Position numbers and translations under genes: made by a program. Below, piece after piece: positions 18,932 to 28,150 of a DNA stretch of 63,745 nt. The notes under the pieces were generated by a model, which was given only the letters and a program-made list of their open reading frames with translations, ran no database searches and was not told the DNA's origin. The DNA comes from Spirochaetales bacterium (lineage in GTDB: Bacteria > Spirochaetota > Spirochaetia > UBA9216): contig QKCC01000046.1 of assembly GCA_003245835.1 (NCBI GenBank), positions 1-63,745 of the forward strand, given 5' to 3'. The stretch's first letter is position 1; the number at the start of each line of letters is the position of its first letter.

Positions 18932-19775
18932 ATGGCTTAAAGTAAAATATAAGGCGGGCTATGATTTCACCAGGGTTGAAAACCTTCTTGACAGGCTGCA
19001 TCTGAACACTGTGTGCGAAGAAGCAGCCTGCCCTAACAAGGGTGAATGCTTCAACAGAAAAACAGCCACATTTATGATTCTAGGTAGGGTATGTACCCGT
19101 TTCTGCACCTTCTGCAATGTCACTGGCGGAAATCCCGAGGTTGTTGATTCGGAAGAACCCGCTAATATCGCCCAGGCAGTGAAAGAGCTGGAGCTTAAGC
19201 ATGTAGTAATTACATCCGTAACAAGGGATGATCTTCCTGACGGGGGGGCAGCTCATTTTGCGGATGTGATCCGGGCTGTAAAATCAGAATATGATAAGGT
19301 GATTATCGAAGTCCTGATTCCTGATTTCCAGGGAGATGAAAACGCCCTGAATCTTGTGATTTCTGCTTCTCCGCATATAATCAACCATAACGTCGAGACA
19401 ATCCCGTCCCTGTATCACGAAGTCCGTCCGCAGGCAGACTACAGGCAGTCGCTTCAGCTGCTTGAGAGGGTAAAGACCCTGAATAATTTGATTTACACAA
19501 AATCAGGCATCATGCTGGGACTCGGTGAAACTGAATACGACGTAATCAATGTTTTTAAGGATCTTCGCTCAGCCGGCTGCGATTTTCTTACTGTAGGGCA
19601 GTATCTTTCGCCTTCGAAACAGCACCATCCGGTAGTTGAATGGGTGCATCCGGATCAGTTTGCCCGCCTCCATGACAAGGCAATGGAGCTCGGTTTTCTT
19701 CATGCATCATGTGCCCCGCTTGTCAGAAGTTCATACCTTGCTGATGAGGCAATGAAATCAATAAGGAATGATTAG
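18909..19775 (+). CDS. lipA: Lipoyl synthase (radical SAM)
   Basis: The 288-residue protein inserts sulfur into octanoyl groups. Both cluster motifs are intact: CX4CX5C at Cys36, Cys41 and Cys47 for the auxiliary 4Fe-4S cluster, and CX3CX2C at Cys62, Cys66 and Cys69 for the radical SAM cluster. [14 protein letters not shown] and GIMLGLGE follow as expected, and the C-terminal RSSY serine is present. The ATG at 18909 is preferred over the TTG one codon earlier. It overlaps lipB by 23 nt and is followed after 4 nt by two small permease genes. Confidence 0.96.
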   Translation: MKITNRPEWLKVKYKAGYDFTRVENLLDRLHLNTVCEEAACPNKGECFNRKTATFMILGRVCTRFCTFCNVTGGNPEVVDSEEPANIAQAVKELELKHVVITSVTRDDLPDGGAAHFADVIRAVKSEYDKVIIEVLIPDFQGDENALNLVISASPHIINHNVETIPSLYHEVRPQADYRQSLQLLERVKTLNNLIYTKSGIMLGLGETEYDVINVFKDLRSAGCDFLTVGQYLSPSKQHHPVVEWVHPDQFARLHDKAMELGFLHASCAPLVRSSYLADEAMKSIRND

Positions 19776-19779
19776 CTGA

Positions 19780-20265
19780 ATGTATGCAATCTATATTGTC
19801 TGCGCAGCCGCATTGGTAATCTCATTTATTGCTGATCGCCGAAAAACCTTGAAAGCGCTCAGGATAGCCCTAAAGAAAATTCTGAATATCTTACCGGCTT
19901 TCGGCTTAATGCTTGTGATAGTTTCCGCTGTGCTGTATTTTCTCCCCCAGGACGTTATTGCCCGTCAGCTTGACTCAGGCAGCTCCATCAGGAATATCGG
20001 AATCGCAGCCGTTCTTGGTTCTGTGGCGATGCTTCCCGGCTTCATTGCTTTTCCCCTATGCGGGCTTCTTCGTGACAGCGGAGTCTCATGGGCTGTAATC
20101 GGAGCGTTCTCAACAAGTCTTATGCTTGTAGGCGTAATTTCTTTCCCTGTTGAAAAACATTATCTTGGCACAAAGACTGCGCTGCTGAGGAATTGCATTG
20201 CACTGTTGATGTCGATAATCATTGCACTCCTGATCGGCCTGCTTTACGGAGAATTCCTTTCGTGA
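19780..20265 (+). CDS. Half-size membrane permease (ArsP/DUF318-like), first of a pair
   Basis: A 161-residue hydrophobic protein with about four or five membrane segments. The LGSVAMLPGFIAFPLCG stretch, with paired glycines and prolines, resembles the permease repeat of the ArsP/DUF318 superfamily. Full members have two such repeats in one chain; here they appear as two adjacent genes. The stop overlaps the GTG of the next gene by 4 nt (GTGA at 20262-20265). The substrate is unknown. Position behind lipA may only reflect cotranscription. Confidence 0.62.
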   Translation: MYAIYIVCAAALVISFIADRRKTLKALRIALKKILNILPAFGLMLVIVSAVLYFLPQDVIARQLDSGSSIRNIGIAAVLGSVAMLPGFIAFPLCGLLRDSGVSWAVIGAFSTSLMLVGVISFPVEKHYLGTKTALLRNCIALLMSIIIALLIGLLYGEFLS

Positions 20266-20780
20266 AGAAACGGCATATAATATTATTCAGCGGTTATGCG
20301 TTATTTATTATTGTTTCACTTTTTACGGCTTACCCGCCCGGTATAACGATTGGAAAGAATTTTATTTCATTCGGGGTCTCGATGCTTAAAGTTCTTCCTG
20401 CGGCCTTTATCTTAATCGGACTTTTTGATGTCTGGGTCAAAAAAGAAACTATAGAGAAGCATCTTGGTTCGGGAGCGGGACCTGTATCATATTTCTGGAT
20501 ACTTCTGCTCGCCGGTTCATCTGTAGGCGGCATTTATGTTTCATTACCGGTTTCTGCCGCTCTTTATCGCAAGGGTGCTGCCCTTTCCGTTATTTTCGCC
20601 TACCTGACTGCTTCCGCAGTTTTTCGGATACCGATGTGTATTTTCGAATCAACATTTCTCGGTTTAAAATTCACACTGCTTCGCTTTGCGGTTTCCCTTC
20701 CATTGATAATCCTGTCCTCACGGATACTCGCTCGTATTACTGAAAAATCGCCTGAAAAAGACAAGATATACCCTGAATAA
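20262..20780 (+). CDS. Half-size membrane permease (ArsP/DUF318-like), second of a pair
   Basis: From the GTG at 20262 the product has 172 residues and about four or five hydrophobic helices. Its AGSSVGGIYVSLPVSAALYRKGA segment is the counterpart of the repeat in the preceding protein, written here in two parts: AGSSVGGIYVSLPVS and AALYRKGA. The GTGA overlap and matching size suggest that the two proteins form one heteromeric transporter. An in-frame ATG at 20193 would lie deep inside the previous gene and is not favoured. Function is not known. Confidence 0.6.
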   Translation: MKKRHIILFSGYALFIIVSLFTAYPPGITIGKNFISFGVSMLKVLPAAFILIGLFDVWVKKETIEKHLGSGAGPVSYFWILLLAGSSVGGIYVSLPVSAALYRKGAALSVIFAYLTASAVFRIPMCIFESTFLGLKFTLLRFAVSLPLIILSSRILARITEKSPEKDKIYPE

Positions 20781-21010
20781 TCTATCGAATATGATTTTTT
20801 CTGATTATTTCAGTATAAATTCTGAAATTTCAACCTTTTGGTTGATTTACAATTCAATCTATCGGGTACATTATTATACAACTTTTAAGTAAAAGGATTA
20901 AAAGTAGCATTAAGAGAATGTTTTTAATCTTTGAAAGTTTGAGATTTAAAACAGTTAAATCTCTATAAAGTTTTTTTGTCTGCTGTTACCCAGTCTGCGG
21001 GATACAGAAA
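20781..21010. other. AT-rich intergenic region with several inverted repeats
   Basis: No gene is seen here. The region holds inverted repeats: TCAACC/GGTTGA with a TTTT loop at 20830-20845, GATTAAAA/TTTTAATC at about 20896-20931, and GAGATTT/AAATCTC at 20941-20963, followed by seven T at 20971-20977. The last could terminate the lip operon. The rest may be decayed sequence or an unannotated small RNA. Confidence 0.3.
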
Positions 21011-21037
21011 AGCAGCCGTTTTCACGGCTGCTTTTTT
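21011..21037. terminator. Bidirectional intrinsic terminator between the lip operon and hydantoinase
   Basis: Arms AGCAGCCGT (21011-21019) and ACGGCTGCT (21024-21032) form a 9-bp stem with a 4-nt loop. Six T follow on the plus strand and a T-rich tract on the minus strand. It lies 20 nt beyond the end of the hydantoinase gene. Confidence 0.85.
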
Positions 21038-21056
21038 ATTTGATTAGTATAAGTTA

Positions 21057-22460
21057 TCAGACAATTACTGGATTTGCCCTGCGGACATATTTTCCAAAGC
21101 CCTTTTCCACGCAGAGCTCCCCGTTGTTTACGACTGTAGTTCCGCGTATGATGGTTCTTACGGGAAGACCTTTGATCTGCATTCCTTCGTAGGCATTGTA
21201 ATCTACAGCCATATGATGAGTCTTTGCCGAAATTGTGTGTTCCTTCTCCGGATCCCACAATACAATGTCTGCGTCAGAACCGACTGCGATAGTTCCCTTT
21301 TGCGGATACATACCCATCGATTTAGCAACATTTGTGGAAGTAATCGCTACGAACCGGTTCAGGCTTATACGTCCGGAGTTTACGCCGTTATGGTACATTA
21401 CAGGCATCCGGTCTTCAATTCCGGGTATACCGTTCGGAATTTTATGCCAGCCTTCCCTGCCGAGTTCTTTTCCGGCTATCTTACCGTTAACTCCGCCATC
21501 GTAATGAAACGAACAATGGTCGGTCGCAACACACTGAAGTGTTGTATTCCGCAGAGCTTCCCAGATGTATTCAGCATCCTTCGGCGTTCTGACCGGAGGT
21601 CCGCACGCCCATTTTGCTCCTTCATAGCCTGGGACCCGCATATCGTCCTCGAATTTAAACATATACTGCGTACATGTTTCACCCATAACGTTGTAGCCCT
21701 TTGAACGGCCGAGCGCCATCTGCTCGATTGAATCGGAGCATGACATGTGTACAACGTAGAGTTTGGCGCCGGTAACCGCTGAAAGTGCAATAGCCCTTGC
21801 TGTCGCTTCACCTTCAATCTCCCGGGGATGCGCATCAAGATGGTATTTAGGCTCAAGCTTTCCTTCAGAAACAAGTTTTTCAGTCAGAAGCGCAATTGCA
21901 TCCCCGTTTTCAGAATGAGTCATAAGCATAATGTCGGAATCACGGGCAACTTCCATTGCCTTGTAAAGGGCTGTATCATCAACCATGAAAGCACCTTTAT
22001 ATGCCTGAAAAACCTTAAGCGATGCAACGCCGATATCCTTGAGCGTCGCTATTTCATTAATCGAAGCTTCGGTGGGATCTGTAATTGCAATATGAAAACC
22101 GTAATCGGTTATGGTTTTTCCTTCTGCCTTTTTCTGCCACATCTCGACGCCGTCCTTAAGCGTCGCGCCTTTCTGCTGAAGCGCAAAATCAATATGGCAT
22201 GTAGTTCCGCCGAAAGCGGCAGCTCTCTGTCCTGTAAAAAAATCATCCGCGGTAATTGTTCCGCCGAACGGCATATCAAGATGTGTATGCGGATCAATTC
22301 CGCCCGGCATCAGAAGCAAACCTGCAGCGTCTATAATTTCGGCCCCGTCAGACGGCAGATTCAATCCGATCATAGTTATTTTTTCATCTTCAATTAAAAC
22401 ATCAGCCTTATAGGTATCGCTGGCAGTTACAACGGTACCGTTTTTGATAAGGGTCTTCAT
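21057..22460 (-). CDS. hyuA: Hydantoinase/dihydropyrimidinase (cyclic amidohydrolase)
   Basis: The 467-residue zinc enzyme hydrolyses the amide of a five- or six-membered ureide ring. It has PHTH (His58, His60), the metal-bridging carbamylated lysine in ASLKVFQAYKG (Lys149), HSENGD (His182), VVHMSC (third His) and ATDHCSF (Asp). Length and motifs match D-hydantoinase/dihydropyrimidinase closely. A purine-cluster HyuA is part of the anaerobic 2,8-dioxopurine pathway of gut bacteria, and here the gene lies beside two molybdenum hydroxylases, SsnA, YgeY and YgeW, so a ring-opening step in that route is the best reading. A GGAGG ribosome site precedes the ATG. A palindromic operator overlaps the predicted transcription start. 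Confidence 0.9.
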   Translation of the reverse strand: MKTLIKNGTVVTASDTYKADVLIEDEKITMIGLNLPSDGAEIIDAAGLLLMPGGIDPHTHLDMPFGGTITADDFFTGQRAAAFGGTTCHIDFALQQKGATLKDGVEMWQKKAEGKTITDYGFHIAITDPTEASINEIATLKDIGVASLKVFQAYKGAFMVDDTALYKAMEVARDSDIMLMTHSENGDAIALLTEKLVSEGKLEPKYHLDAHPREIEGEATARAIALSAVTGAKLYVVHMSCSDSIEQMALGRSKGYNVMGETCTQYMFKFEDDMRVPGYEGAKWACGPPVRTPKDAEYIWEALRNTTLQCVATDHCSFHYDGGVNGKIAGKELGREGWHKIPNGIPGIEDRMPVMYHNGVNSGRISLNRFVAITSTNVAKSMGMYPQKGTIAVGSDADIVLWDPEKEHTISAKTHHMAVDYNAYEGMQIKGLPVRTIIRGTTVVNNGELCVEKGFGKYVRRANPVIV

Positions 22461-22484
22461 TTTAAACCTCCAAATTGATTTTTA

Positions 22485-22532
22485 TGTTAGCGTTAACAAT
22501 AGTATTTTAATCCCAAATTTCTAATCAGGCAA
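22485..22532 (-). promoter_or_regulatory. hyuA promoter with LacI-type palindromic operator
   Basis: On the minus strand TTGCCT (22532-22527), a 17-nt spacer and TAAAAT (22509-22504) are followed 5 nt later by the inverted repeat TGTTAACGCTAACA (22498-22485), which would cover the start of transcription. The arms TGTTA/TAACA flank a CG-containing centre, as in LacI-family operators. It matches the core of the palindrome found at three other promoters in this window at 11 of 14 positions. Confidence 0.62.
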
Positions 22533-22550
22533 CCATAAATCAGGTGAATA

Positions 22551-24542
22551 TCAGGGTCTCGTCTCACTGAGGATCTTAATTATATACATCACTATATACT
22601 GCTTGAAACTATCCTTTTTCTTGATAACCGAGAATGCCCTGTTACCCGACAACATATCTGCGATATTATTGACCCTTTCGGCGTCGGGCACGGCAAATGC
22701 AGTTTCGCGTAATATCTTCCTCATATAGTCGCGAACCATATTGTTTACATCTTTAACAAGATTATTCCTTGCCTGATTATCAAGAAGCGGGTTCCATTGA
22801 TTTGAGAGCTCTTCAATCCTCTGAGGAGCATTTGAGCTGTTATAATTAAGACTCTGCTTAAGATTCTCGACCCCGCGTTTGTACTCGGTCAATCTCCCTG
22901 CAGATTTACTGCCGGAAGAGACTGATCCCCCCGCTGATGTATTATTACGGCCTGCAGATGCTGCGGTGGACCTGGGTACGGAAGCAGTTCCGAGCTGGGC
23001 TTTCAAACTGGTCTTCTTTTTATTCTTGCTTTTTTTGCCGCCGCCGAACATCGCGGCCAGTTTACGGAAAAAACCGAATGTGAGCCAGAACGGAACCAGT
23101 GATCTGACCTCTGAAGCAAGGAGCCTGCGGCTCAGGTTCAGGATAACCGGCAGCGGCCTTGTATCTCTTGTTTTAGGATCAATCCAGCCCTGGGCTACAG
23201 CCTTGAGTTTTACATTTTTTGTTTCATTTATGGCCAGATAAAGAAGGTCGAAGCCAAGGATAGCATATAGAAGCGGGTCTTCTTTCTTGATATTCTGCTC
23301 GAGATCAGCATTAAAAAGCTCATCGCTGTTCATCGAATTTGGTGATTCATAGTTTTTTAATTCAGCGACCCAGTCATCCAGATACTTTCGTCTGTAATAG
23401 TCATGGGCATCATTTATTTTTTTACTTACCAGGGTCAGATATGATAACCGATGGATATAGTATAATTTGTTGTTTACTGTTTTTACCTTAATCAGTTCGG
23501 GAAGAAGTTCATTCTCTTTTAATTTGAACTTTTCATTTAAAAAATCGTGTAAATCTTCCTTTCCATACTGATTTTCAATCAGAAGCCCGTTTTTATCCCT
23601 GAAATCGTAAATATCGCTGATTGTAAAAAAATAAGGTTCTTTTCTGAGCCGTTCTCCAACCGCCCTGAGAGCTTCCGCCCTTTTTTTACCTCGTAAGATA
23701 ATATTTTTATAATAAAGAATGAAGGAATTAATAAGAAATGCTGACTGCAGAAGCCCTTCGTCATGATCTGTTTTATTTTCTTTACCGCTCAGGTCCTTTC
23801 TTAAATAACCGCACATCTGGGTCCAGAATGAAAAGATAAATTCATCCGGCTTTTTTAAAGCTGTCGCTGCACGTCCGGGATTAGACTGTACTGTTTTTAT
23901 TGTATCGATCAAGGCGCGTGTATTCTTGCTGAACGCGGGAACCATCTTCTGGTATATAAAATTGGCATTGTTTTTATATGTCAGGAAATTTCGAATCTTG
24001 CTCACCGCGAGTACAAGCATACGTGAGCCGATTATACTGCTGCTTACAATTACGGGGTCGAGTCCGCCGTTCAGAACAAGCCGGTATATTTTTTCCTCAT
24101 CTTCGGCACCTGAGTTAAGGATGGATGTAAGCCCGTCAGGAAGATGCAGATTGGTCAGGCACTCATCAGGAATGGCCATTCCGATGGACTGCTGTGTCGG
24201 AAACGGGTACTCAGAATTTGCCTCCATCTTTTCATATGCCTGCTGTACGACAATGTTTACATATCCGTAATTTTTTATAATAGAAACTGTACTTCCGTTG
24301 TAAGCAAGCTCGCAAATGCCGGATTTTTCAAGTTCCATCAACATTGCTGTAACAACATCAGATGTGTTTGTAATAAATACCGAGTACTTTCCTGCTTCAT
24401 CATTTATTACGAGGTTGTCGATAAAATTCAGCAGTCCGTCAAAACTTATTTTCCAATTATTTGTTTTTCTTGAGTAACCATTAATAATTTTATGAAGTAT
24501 ATTGGGGCTTTTCACCGGATCAATCCTAAACTCCGTATACAT
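22551..24542 (-). CDS. Large conserved-looking hypothetical protein, cytoplasmic
   Basis: A 663-residue protein with no motif I recognise. It has no signal peptide or clear membrane helix. Residues 1 to about 490 are mixed helical sequence. A low-complexity, basic and Ser/Ala/Gly-rich linker at about 510-560 (GGGKKSKNKKKTSLK, then a Ser-rich stretch) leads to a helical C-terminal domain of about 110 residues. This layout, a large body and a tethered C-terminal module, is reminiscent of uncharacterised spirochaete proteins. It lies between hyuA and the first molybdenum hydroxylase but points away from the latter, so it need not belong to purine catabolism. ATG at 24542 is chosen; a TTG at 24551 is possible. 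Confidence 0.75.
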   Translation of the reverse strand: MYTEFRIDPVKSPNILHKIINGYSRKTNNWKISFDGLLNFIDNLVINDEAGKYSVFITNTSDVVTAMLMELEKSGICELAYNGSTVSIIKNYGYVNIVVQQAYEKMEANSEYPFPTQQSIGMAIPDECLTNLHLPDGLTSILNSGAEDEEKIYRLVLNGGLDPVIVSSSIIGSRMLVLAVSKIRNFLTYKNNANFIYQKMVPAFSKNTRALIDTIKTVQSNPGRAATALKKPDEFIFSFWTQMCGYLRKDLSGKENKTDHDEGLLQSAFLINSFILYYKNIILRGKKRAEALRAVGERLRKEPYFFTISDIYDFRDKNGLLIENQYGKEDLHDFLNEKFKLKENELLPELIKVKTVNNKLYYIHRLSYLTLVSKKINDAHDYYRRKYLDDWVAELKNYESPNSMNSDELFNADLEQNIKKEDPLLYAILGFDLLYLAINETKNVKLKAVAQGWIDPKTRDTRPLPVILNLSRRLLASEVRSLVPFWLTFGFFRKLAAMFGGGKKSKNKKKTSLKAQLGTASVPRSTAASAGRNNTSAGGSVSSGSKSAGRLTEYKRGVENLKQSLNYNSSNAPQRIEELSNQWNPLLDNQARNNLVKDVNNMVRDYMRKILRETAFAVPDAERVNNIADMLSGNRAFSVIKKKDSFKQYIVMYIIKILSETRP

Positions 24543-24565
24543 CTTTGTCAACGACGTTATTTTGC

Positions 24566-24602
24566 TTGCCTATATATATTTTTTTCATTTACAATAGATG
24601 CC
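24566..24602 (+). promoter_or_regulatory. Promoter of the purine island plus-strand operon, ATG at the transcription start
   Basis: TTGCCT (24566-24571), an 18-nt spacer and TACAAT (24590-24595) are followed by 7 nt and the ATG at 24603, with no ribosome site. An out-of-frame ATG at 24598 is closed by a stop after two codons. This fits leaderless translation of the first gene of a thirteen-cistron-scale cluster. Confidence 0.55.
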
Positions 24603-25355
24603 ATGAATAATATGAAGTGGTTTTTTCCTGAATCGGCTGATGAAAGTGTTCATCTCTTTCGGCAGGGCTTCAAGCCTCATGGCGGCGGAACTTTCCTTAT
24701 CAAAACATCATTAAATGTTCCGGGGCTCTTCGACCTCTCGCTCGTTAACGATTTCAAGAATTTTGAAGATGATGGGACCCATTTAAGTATCGGGTCTGCA
24801 CTCAGCTACCATGATTCCGCAGTCCTTCTCGAGTCTGCTTCTGACGGCAACTTTTTTTCAGCAGCACTGCTTTCTGCAGCATCGACCCCGCTTAGAAACA
24901 GAATTACAGTCGGAGGCAGTATCTACGCACTTCCAAAATGGTCCGATATCGCCGCACCTCTTGCCGCCGCTGAGGGTTTGATTGTGCCTGCGGACGATGA
25001 TACTCCGGTCGGCATTTATGAATATATTGATGACCGTGAGCTTAAAAAAAGCATTTTGATATCTTCTATAAAACTGCCGAAACAGAATCTCAACGGTTCT
25101 TATTACCGTTTTACTCTTACCGGTTTCGATTATCCGTTTTTTACGATTGCTGCTTCAGACAGGGGCCGGGGGGTGTTCAGAATTGCAGTCTCGGGAACTC
25201 GCAGCGGCATACAGATTTTCTCAGGTTCAGGAGACTCCATGCTGTCAGAAGCAAAAAGTAATCTCTCGTTCAGTGATGAGCGCGGCATCAGCGGTAAATA
25301 TCTTAAAATGCGTGCATTGATTCAATTAAAACGGATCATCCGGGCAGAGGAGTAA
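24603..25355 (+). CDS. Molybdenum hydroxylase FAD-binding subunit (xanthine dehydrogenase type), set 1
   Basis: A 250-residue member of the CO-dehydrogenase flavoprotein family. The first FAD loop is HGGGTFLIK rather than the usual AGGTDL, so the Asp is Phe here. The second block, LRNRITVGGSIYALPKWSD, matches the family pattern RNxATIGGNIxxASPxSD with substitutions. The protein is about 40 residues shorter than its set-2 counterpart at 35396. It would carry electrons from the iron-sulfur subunit to NAD+ or ferredoxin. It is followed after 4 nt by the 2Fe-2S subunit and then the molybdopterin subunit, an FAD-FeS-Mo order. Confidence 0.86.
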   Translation: MNNMKWFFPESADESVHLFRQGFKPHGGGTFLIKTSLNVPGLFDLSLVNDFKNFEDDGTHLSIGSALSYHDSAVLLESASDGNFFSAALLSAASTPLRNRITVGGSIYALPKWSDIAAPLAAAEGLIVPADDDTPVGIYEYIDDRELKKSILISSIKLPKQNLNGSYYRFTLTGFDYPFFTIAASDRGRGVFRIAVSGTRSGIQIFSGSGDSMLSEAKSNLSFSDERGISGKYLKMRALIQLKRIIRAEE

Positions 25356-25359
25356 CATT

Positions 25360-25845
25360 ATGCAGGATTTGATCACCATTGAGCTGACAATTAACAGCAT
25401 AAAAAAGAAAATCAGTTTCAATCCAGACTCCACTCTGCTTTCTGTCCTGCGCGAAAACGGTTATACCGAAGTTCATAACGGATGTGAGACCGGAGACTGC
25501 GGGGCCTGTGTTGTCATTTTAAACGGGAAGACCGTGAATTCTTGTATGGTGCTTGCCGCGACAGCCCGCAACGGAAACGTGATGACGGTTAGAGCCCTCG
25601 GAGATGTTCATAATCCACACCCCATTCAGCGAGCGTTTGCAGACAGCGGTGCGGTCCAGTGCGGATTCTGTACCCCTGGACAGGTATTAAGTACTTATTC
25701 ACTTTTATCAGAAACCCCTGATCCCTCTGAAACTGAAATTAAAGACGCGCTTGACGGAAATCTCTGCAGGTGTACCGGCTATAAAAAAATTATCGAAGCG
25801 GTTGAACTTGCTGCAGAATATATAAGGGAGGCATCCGATGAATAA
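25360..25845 (+). CDS. Molybdenum hydroxylase 2Fe-2S subunit, set 1
   Basis: The 161-residue protein has the plant-type ferredoxin cluster motif CETGDCGAC with a further Cys in NSCMV, and the second cluster motifs CGFCTPG and CRCTGY. This is the standard two-cluster small subunit of xanthine dehydrogenase-family hydroxylases. It shuttles electrons from the molybdenum site to FAD. A ribosome site GAGGAG precedes the gene and it overlaps the molybdopterin subunit by 8 nt. Confidence 0.93.
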   Translation: MQDLITIELTINSIKKKISFNPDSTLLSVLRENGYTEVHNGCETGDCGACVVILNGKTVNSCMVLAATARNGNVMTVRALGDVHNPHPIQRAFADSGAVQCGFCTPGQVLSTYSLLSETPDPSETEIKDALDGNLCRCTGYKKIIEAVELAAEYIREASDE

Positions 25846-28150
25846 TGAATTTAAATCCGCCGGCATCTCCCATGCCAAGTTTGATTCTCTTGCACTTGCA
25901 TGCGGCAGTGAAAAATTTACTGATGATTTTATAACAGAAAACCCGCTTTATATTGCATTCAGATATTCCAGTGTTGCAAACGGAATTATAAAAAACATTG
26001 ACACCGCTGCCGCAGAAGCTGCTGAGGGCGTAAAAGCAGTTTTTTACTTCGCCAATACACCCGACAATCTTCACACAACTGCCGGGCAGGGTTTCCCTGA
26101 GCCTTCACCCTATGACTGCAGAATGTTTGACAGGAAAGTCAGATACTTCGGTGACCGTATTGCCGCGGTAGTCGCTGAATCAAGGGTACAGGCTGAAGAT
26201 GCCGCGGCTCTTATTAAAGTCGATATTGAGGAACTTCCGTCCCTTTTTAATATTGAAAAAGCAATGGATCCCGATTCTCCGGTTCTTCACAATGACGGTG
26301 AATACCCCGCTATTCCGGTAACCTATAAGCCGGAACAGAACATAGCGGCCGAGATTATTACAGGCTTCGGTGATGTCGAAGAAGCTCTATCCTCATCTGA
26401 CCTGATTATTGACGAGACATACAGTATGCAGTATGCCTCTCATTGCGCAACCGAACCTCATGCAGTCTCTGTTTACTTTGATACACGGGGAAGGATGATT
26501 ATAATTTCGGCGACCCAGGTACCGTTTCACCTCAGGCGTATTGTAAGCAGGGTGTGCGGAATAGAAATTAAAAACATCAGGGTAATAAAACCCCGTGTCG
26601 GCGGAGGCTTCGGCGGCAAACAGGAGGTATTTCTCGAGCAGGTCGCAGCGCTTGCCGCATGGAGACTGAAGCGTTCAATTAAAATTGTACTGTCACGCAA
26701 AGAGGTATTCATGAACGCGCGGACCCGTCATGCCATGCGCAGCAGGATCCGTATGGGCGTCAATAAAGACGGAACAATTACAGCGCTTGATGTTGATGAC
26801 CTTCTTAACGCCGGTGCTTACGGACCGCACGCGTTGACTGTGCTTTCCAATGCCGGCGCCAAGGTGCTTCCGCTTTTTAATAAAATCGAAAACCTAAGGT
26901 TTACCGGGCGTTCGGTTTATACCAACCTGCCCGTAGGCGGGGCATACCGCGGCTATGGGGCGACTCAGGGTTATTTTGCACTCAACCAGCATATAGATGA
27001 AGCCGCAAGGTTCTGCGGGGCTGACTTCTGCGATTTCGTAAAGGAACGCCATATCAAAAGCGGAGAGACTTCCCGCGTATTCGAAGCCCTCGGTGAAGGA
27101 AAAGAAGGTGTGAGCCAGTATATAAAATCCTGCGGCCTGACCGAATGTATCGACCGCGGAGCTGAAGCAATAAACTGGAACGAACTGCGCGGTAAAAAGC
27201 TCAGGAACGGTACCCGTGTGCGCGGGGTCGGGGCTGCAGTCAGTATGCAGGGTTCCGGAATCCCTGAAATCGACATGGCAAGCTGCCATATCAAAATGAA
27301 CGAAGACGGCTCGTTCAACCTCAGCACCGGCGCGACCGACATAGGCACCGGAAGCGATACCATCCTTGCCCAGATTGCAGCAGAAGCGCTCCAAACCGAT
27401 TATACGAAAATGATAGTTTTATCTTCTGATACCGACAACACACCATTCGACACGGGGGCTTATGCCTCTTCTACAACATACATCACCGGTAACGCGGCAA
27501 GAGAATGTGCGGAAAAGGTACTCGACATAATTTTAGATGCAGCAGCGGAAATACTTTCAGCCGACAAAACCAACCTCAAAGCCGAAGACGGCTGCGTTTA
27601 CGCCCCGGACGGCGAGAGTATCGGCTACGGCGAAATCTGTTCTTACAGGCTTTATACCAGGGGACAGACCCAGATCCAGGCATCGGCATCGTATGTTGCA
27701 CATGAATCGCCTCCGCCCTTTTCAGCAACATTTGCAGATCTCGAAGTCGATACCGAGACTGGCGAAATATTTCTTAATAAAATTGTTGCAGCCGTCGACT
27801 GCGGTCTGCCGCTGAATCCTCTGCTTGCAGAGGGACAGGTCGAAGGCGCAGTGGTGAACGGCATATCCTACGCACTGACCGAGGATTATATTTTCAGCAG
27901 CAGGGGAAGGATGACGAACCCGGATTTCGGCCGGTACAAGATATTTTCAACCCTGGATATACCCGAAATCGTCACTATATTTGCCGATACCTATGAAGAC
28001 ACAGGTCCTTTCGGGGCCAAGAGCGTCGGCGAAATCGGGCTGAACGGCCCAGCTCCGGCAATTGCAAATGCTGTCTTCGATGCAGTTGGGATACGGCTCA
28101 GGCATACTCCGTTCACTCCCGATAAAGTCTGGAAGAAGCTGCATGAATAG
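25838..28150 (+). CDS. Molybdenum hydroxylase molybdopterin subunit (XdhA-like), set 1
   Basis: The 770-residue catalytic subunit hydroxylates a heterocycle, taking oxygen from water. The glycine-rich Mo-cofactor loop is GGGFGGKQ with Gln262 where bovine xanthine oxidase has the purine-binding Glu802. The Arg equivalent to Arg880 is present in AYRGYGATQ, and the catalytic base Glu is in KSVGEIGLNGPAPAIANAV. A Gln at this loop also occurs in some bacterial XdhA proteins. Substrate is probably a purine (hypoxanthine, xanthine or a dioxopurine) given the neighbours, but orientation in the active site may differ from set 2. It overlaps the ssnA start by 8 nt. Confidence 0.9.
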   Translation: MNNEFKSAGISHAKFDSLALACGSEKFTDDFITENPLYIAFRYSSVANGIIKNIDTAAAEAAEGVKAVFYFANTPDNLHTTAGQGFPEPSPYDCRMFDRKVRYFGDRIAAVVAESRVQAEDAAALIKVDIEELPSLFNIEKAMDPDSPVLHNDGEYPAIPVTYKPEQNIAAEIITGFGDVEEALSSSDLIIDETYSMQYASHCATEPHAVSVYFDTRGRMIIISATQVPFHLRRIVSRVCGIEIKNIRVIKPRVGGGFGGKQEVFLEQVAALAAWRLKRSIKIVLSRKEVFMNARTRHAMRSRIRMGVNKDGTITALDVDDLLNAGAYGPHALTVLSNAGAKVLPLFNKIENLRFTGRSVYTNLPVGGAYRGYGATQGYFALNQHIDEAARFCGADFCDFVKERHIKSGETSRVFEALGEGKEGVSQYIKSCGLTECIDRGAEAINWNELRGKKLRNGTRVRGVGAAVSMQGSGIPEIDMASCHIKMNEDGSFNLSTGATDIGTGSDTILAQIAAEALQTDYTKMIVLSSDTDNTPFDTGAYASSTTYITGNAARECAEKVLDIILDAAAEILSADKTNLKAEDGCVYAPDGESIGYGEICSYRLYTRGQTQIQASASYVAHESPPPFSATFADLEVDTETGEIFLNKIVAAVDCGLPLNPLLAEGQVEGAVVNGISYALTEDYIFSSRGRMTNPDFGRYKIFSTLDIPEIVTIFADTYEDTGPFGAKSVGEIGLNGPAPAIANAVFDAVGIRLRHTPFTPDKVWKKLHE

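Noticed and set aside
20781-21010. A tRNA or known small RNA in the AT-rich gap
   Set aside because: No cloverleaf, T-loop or known RNA motif could be found; only simple inverted repeats are visible.
26894-27394. Open frames opposite the set-1 molybdopterin gene
   Set aside because: They are shadows of a conserved coding sequence with no motif of their own.
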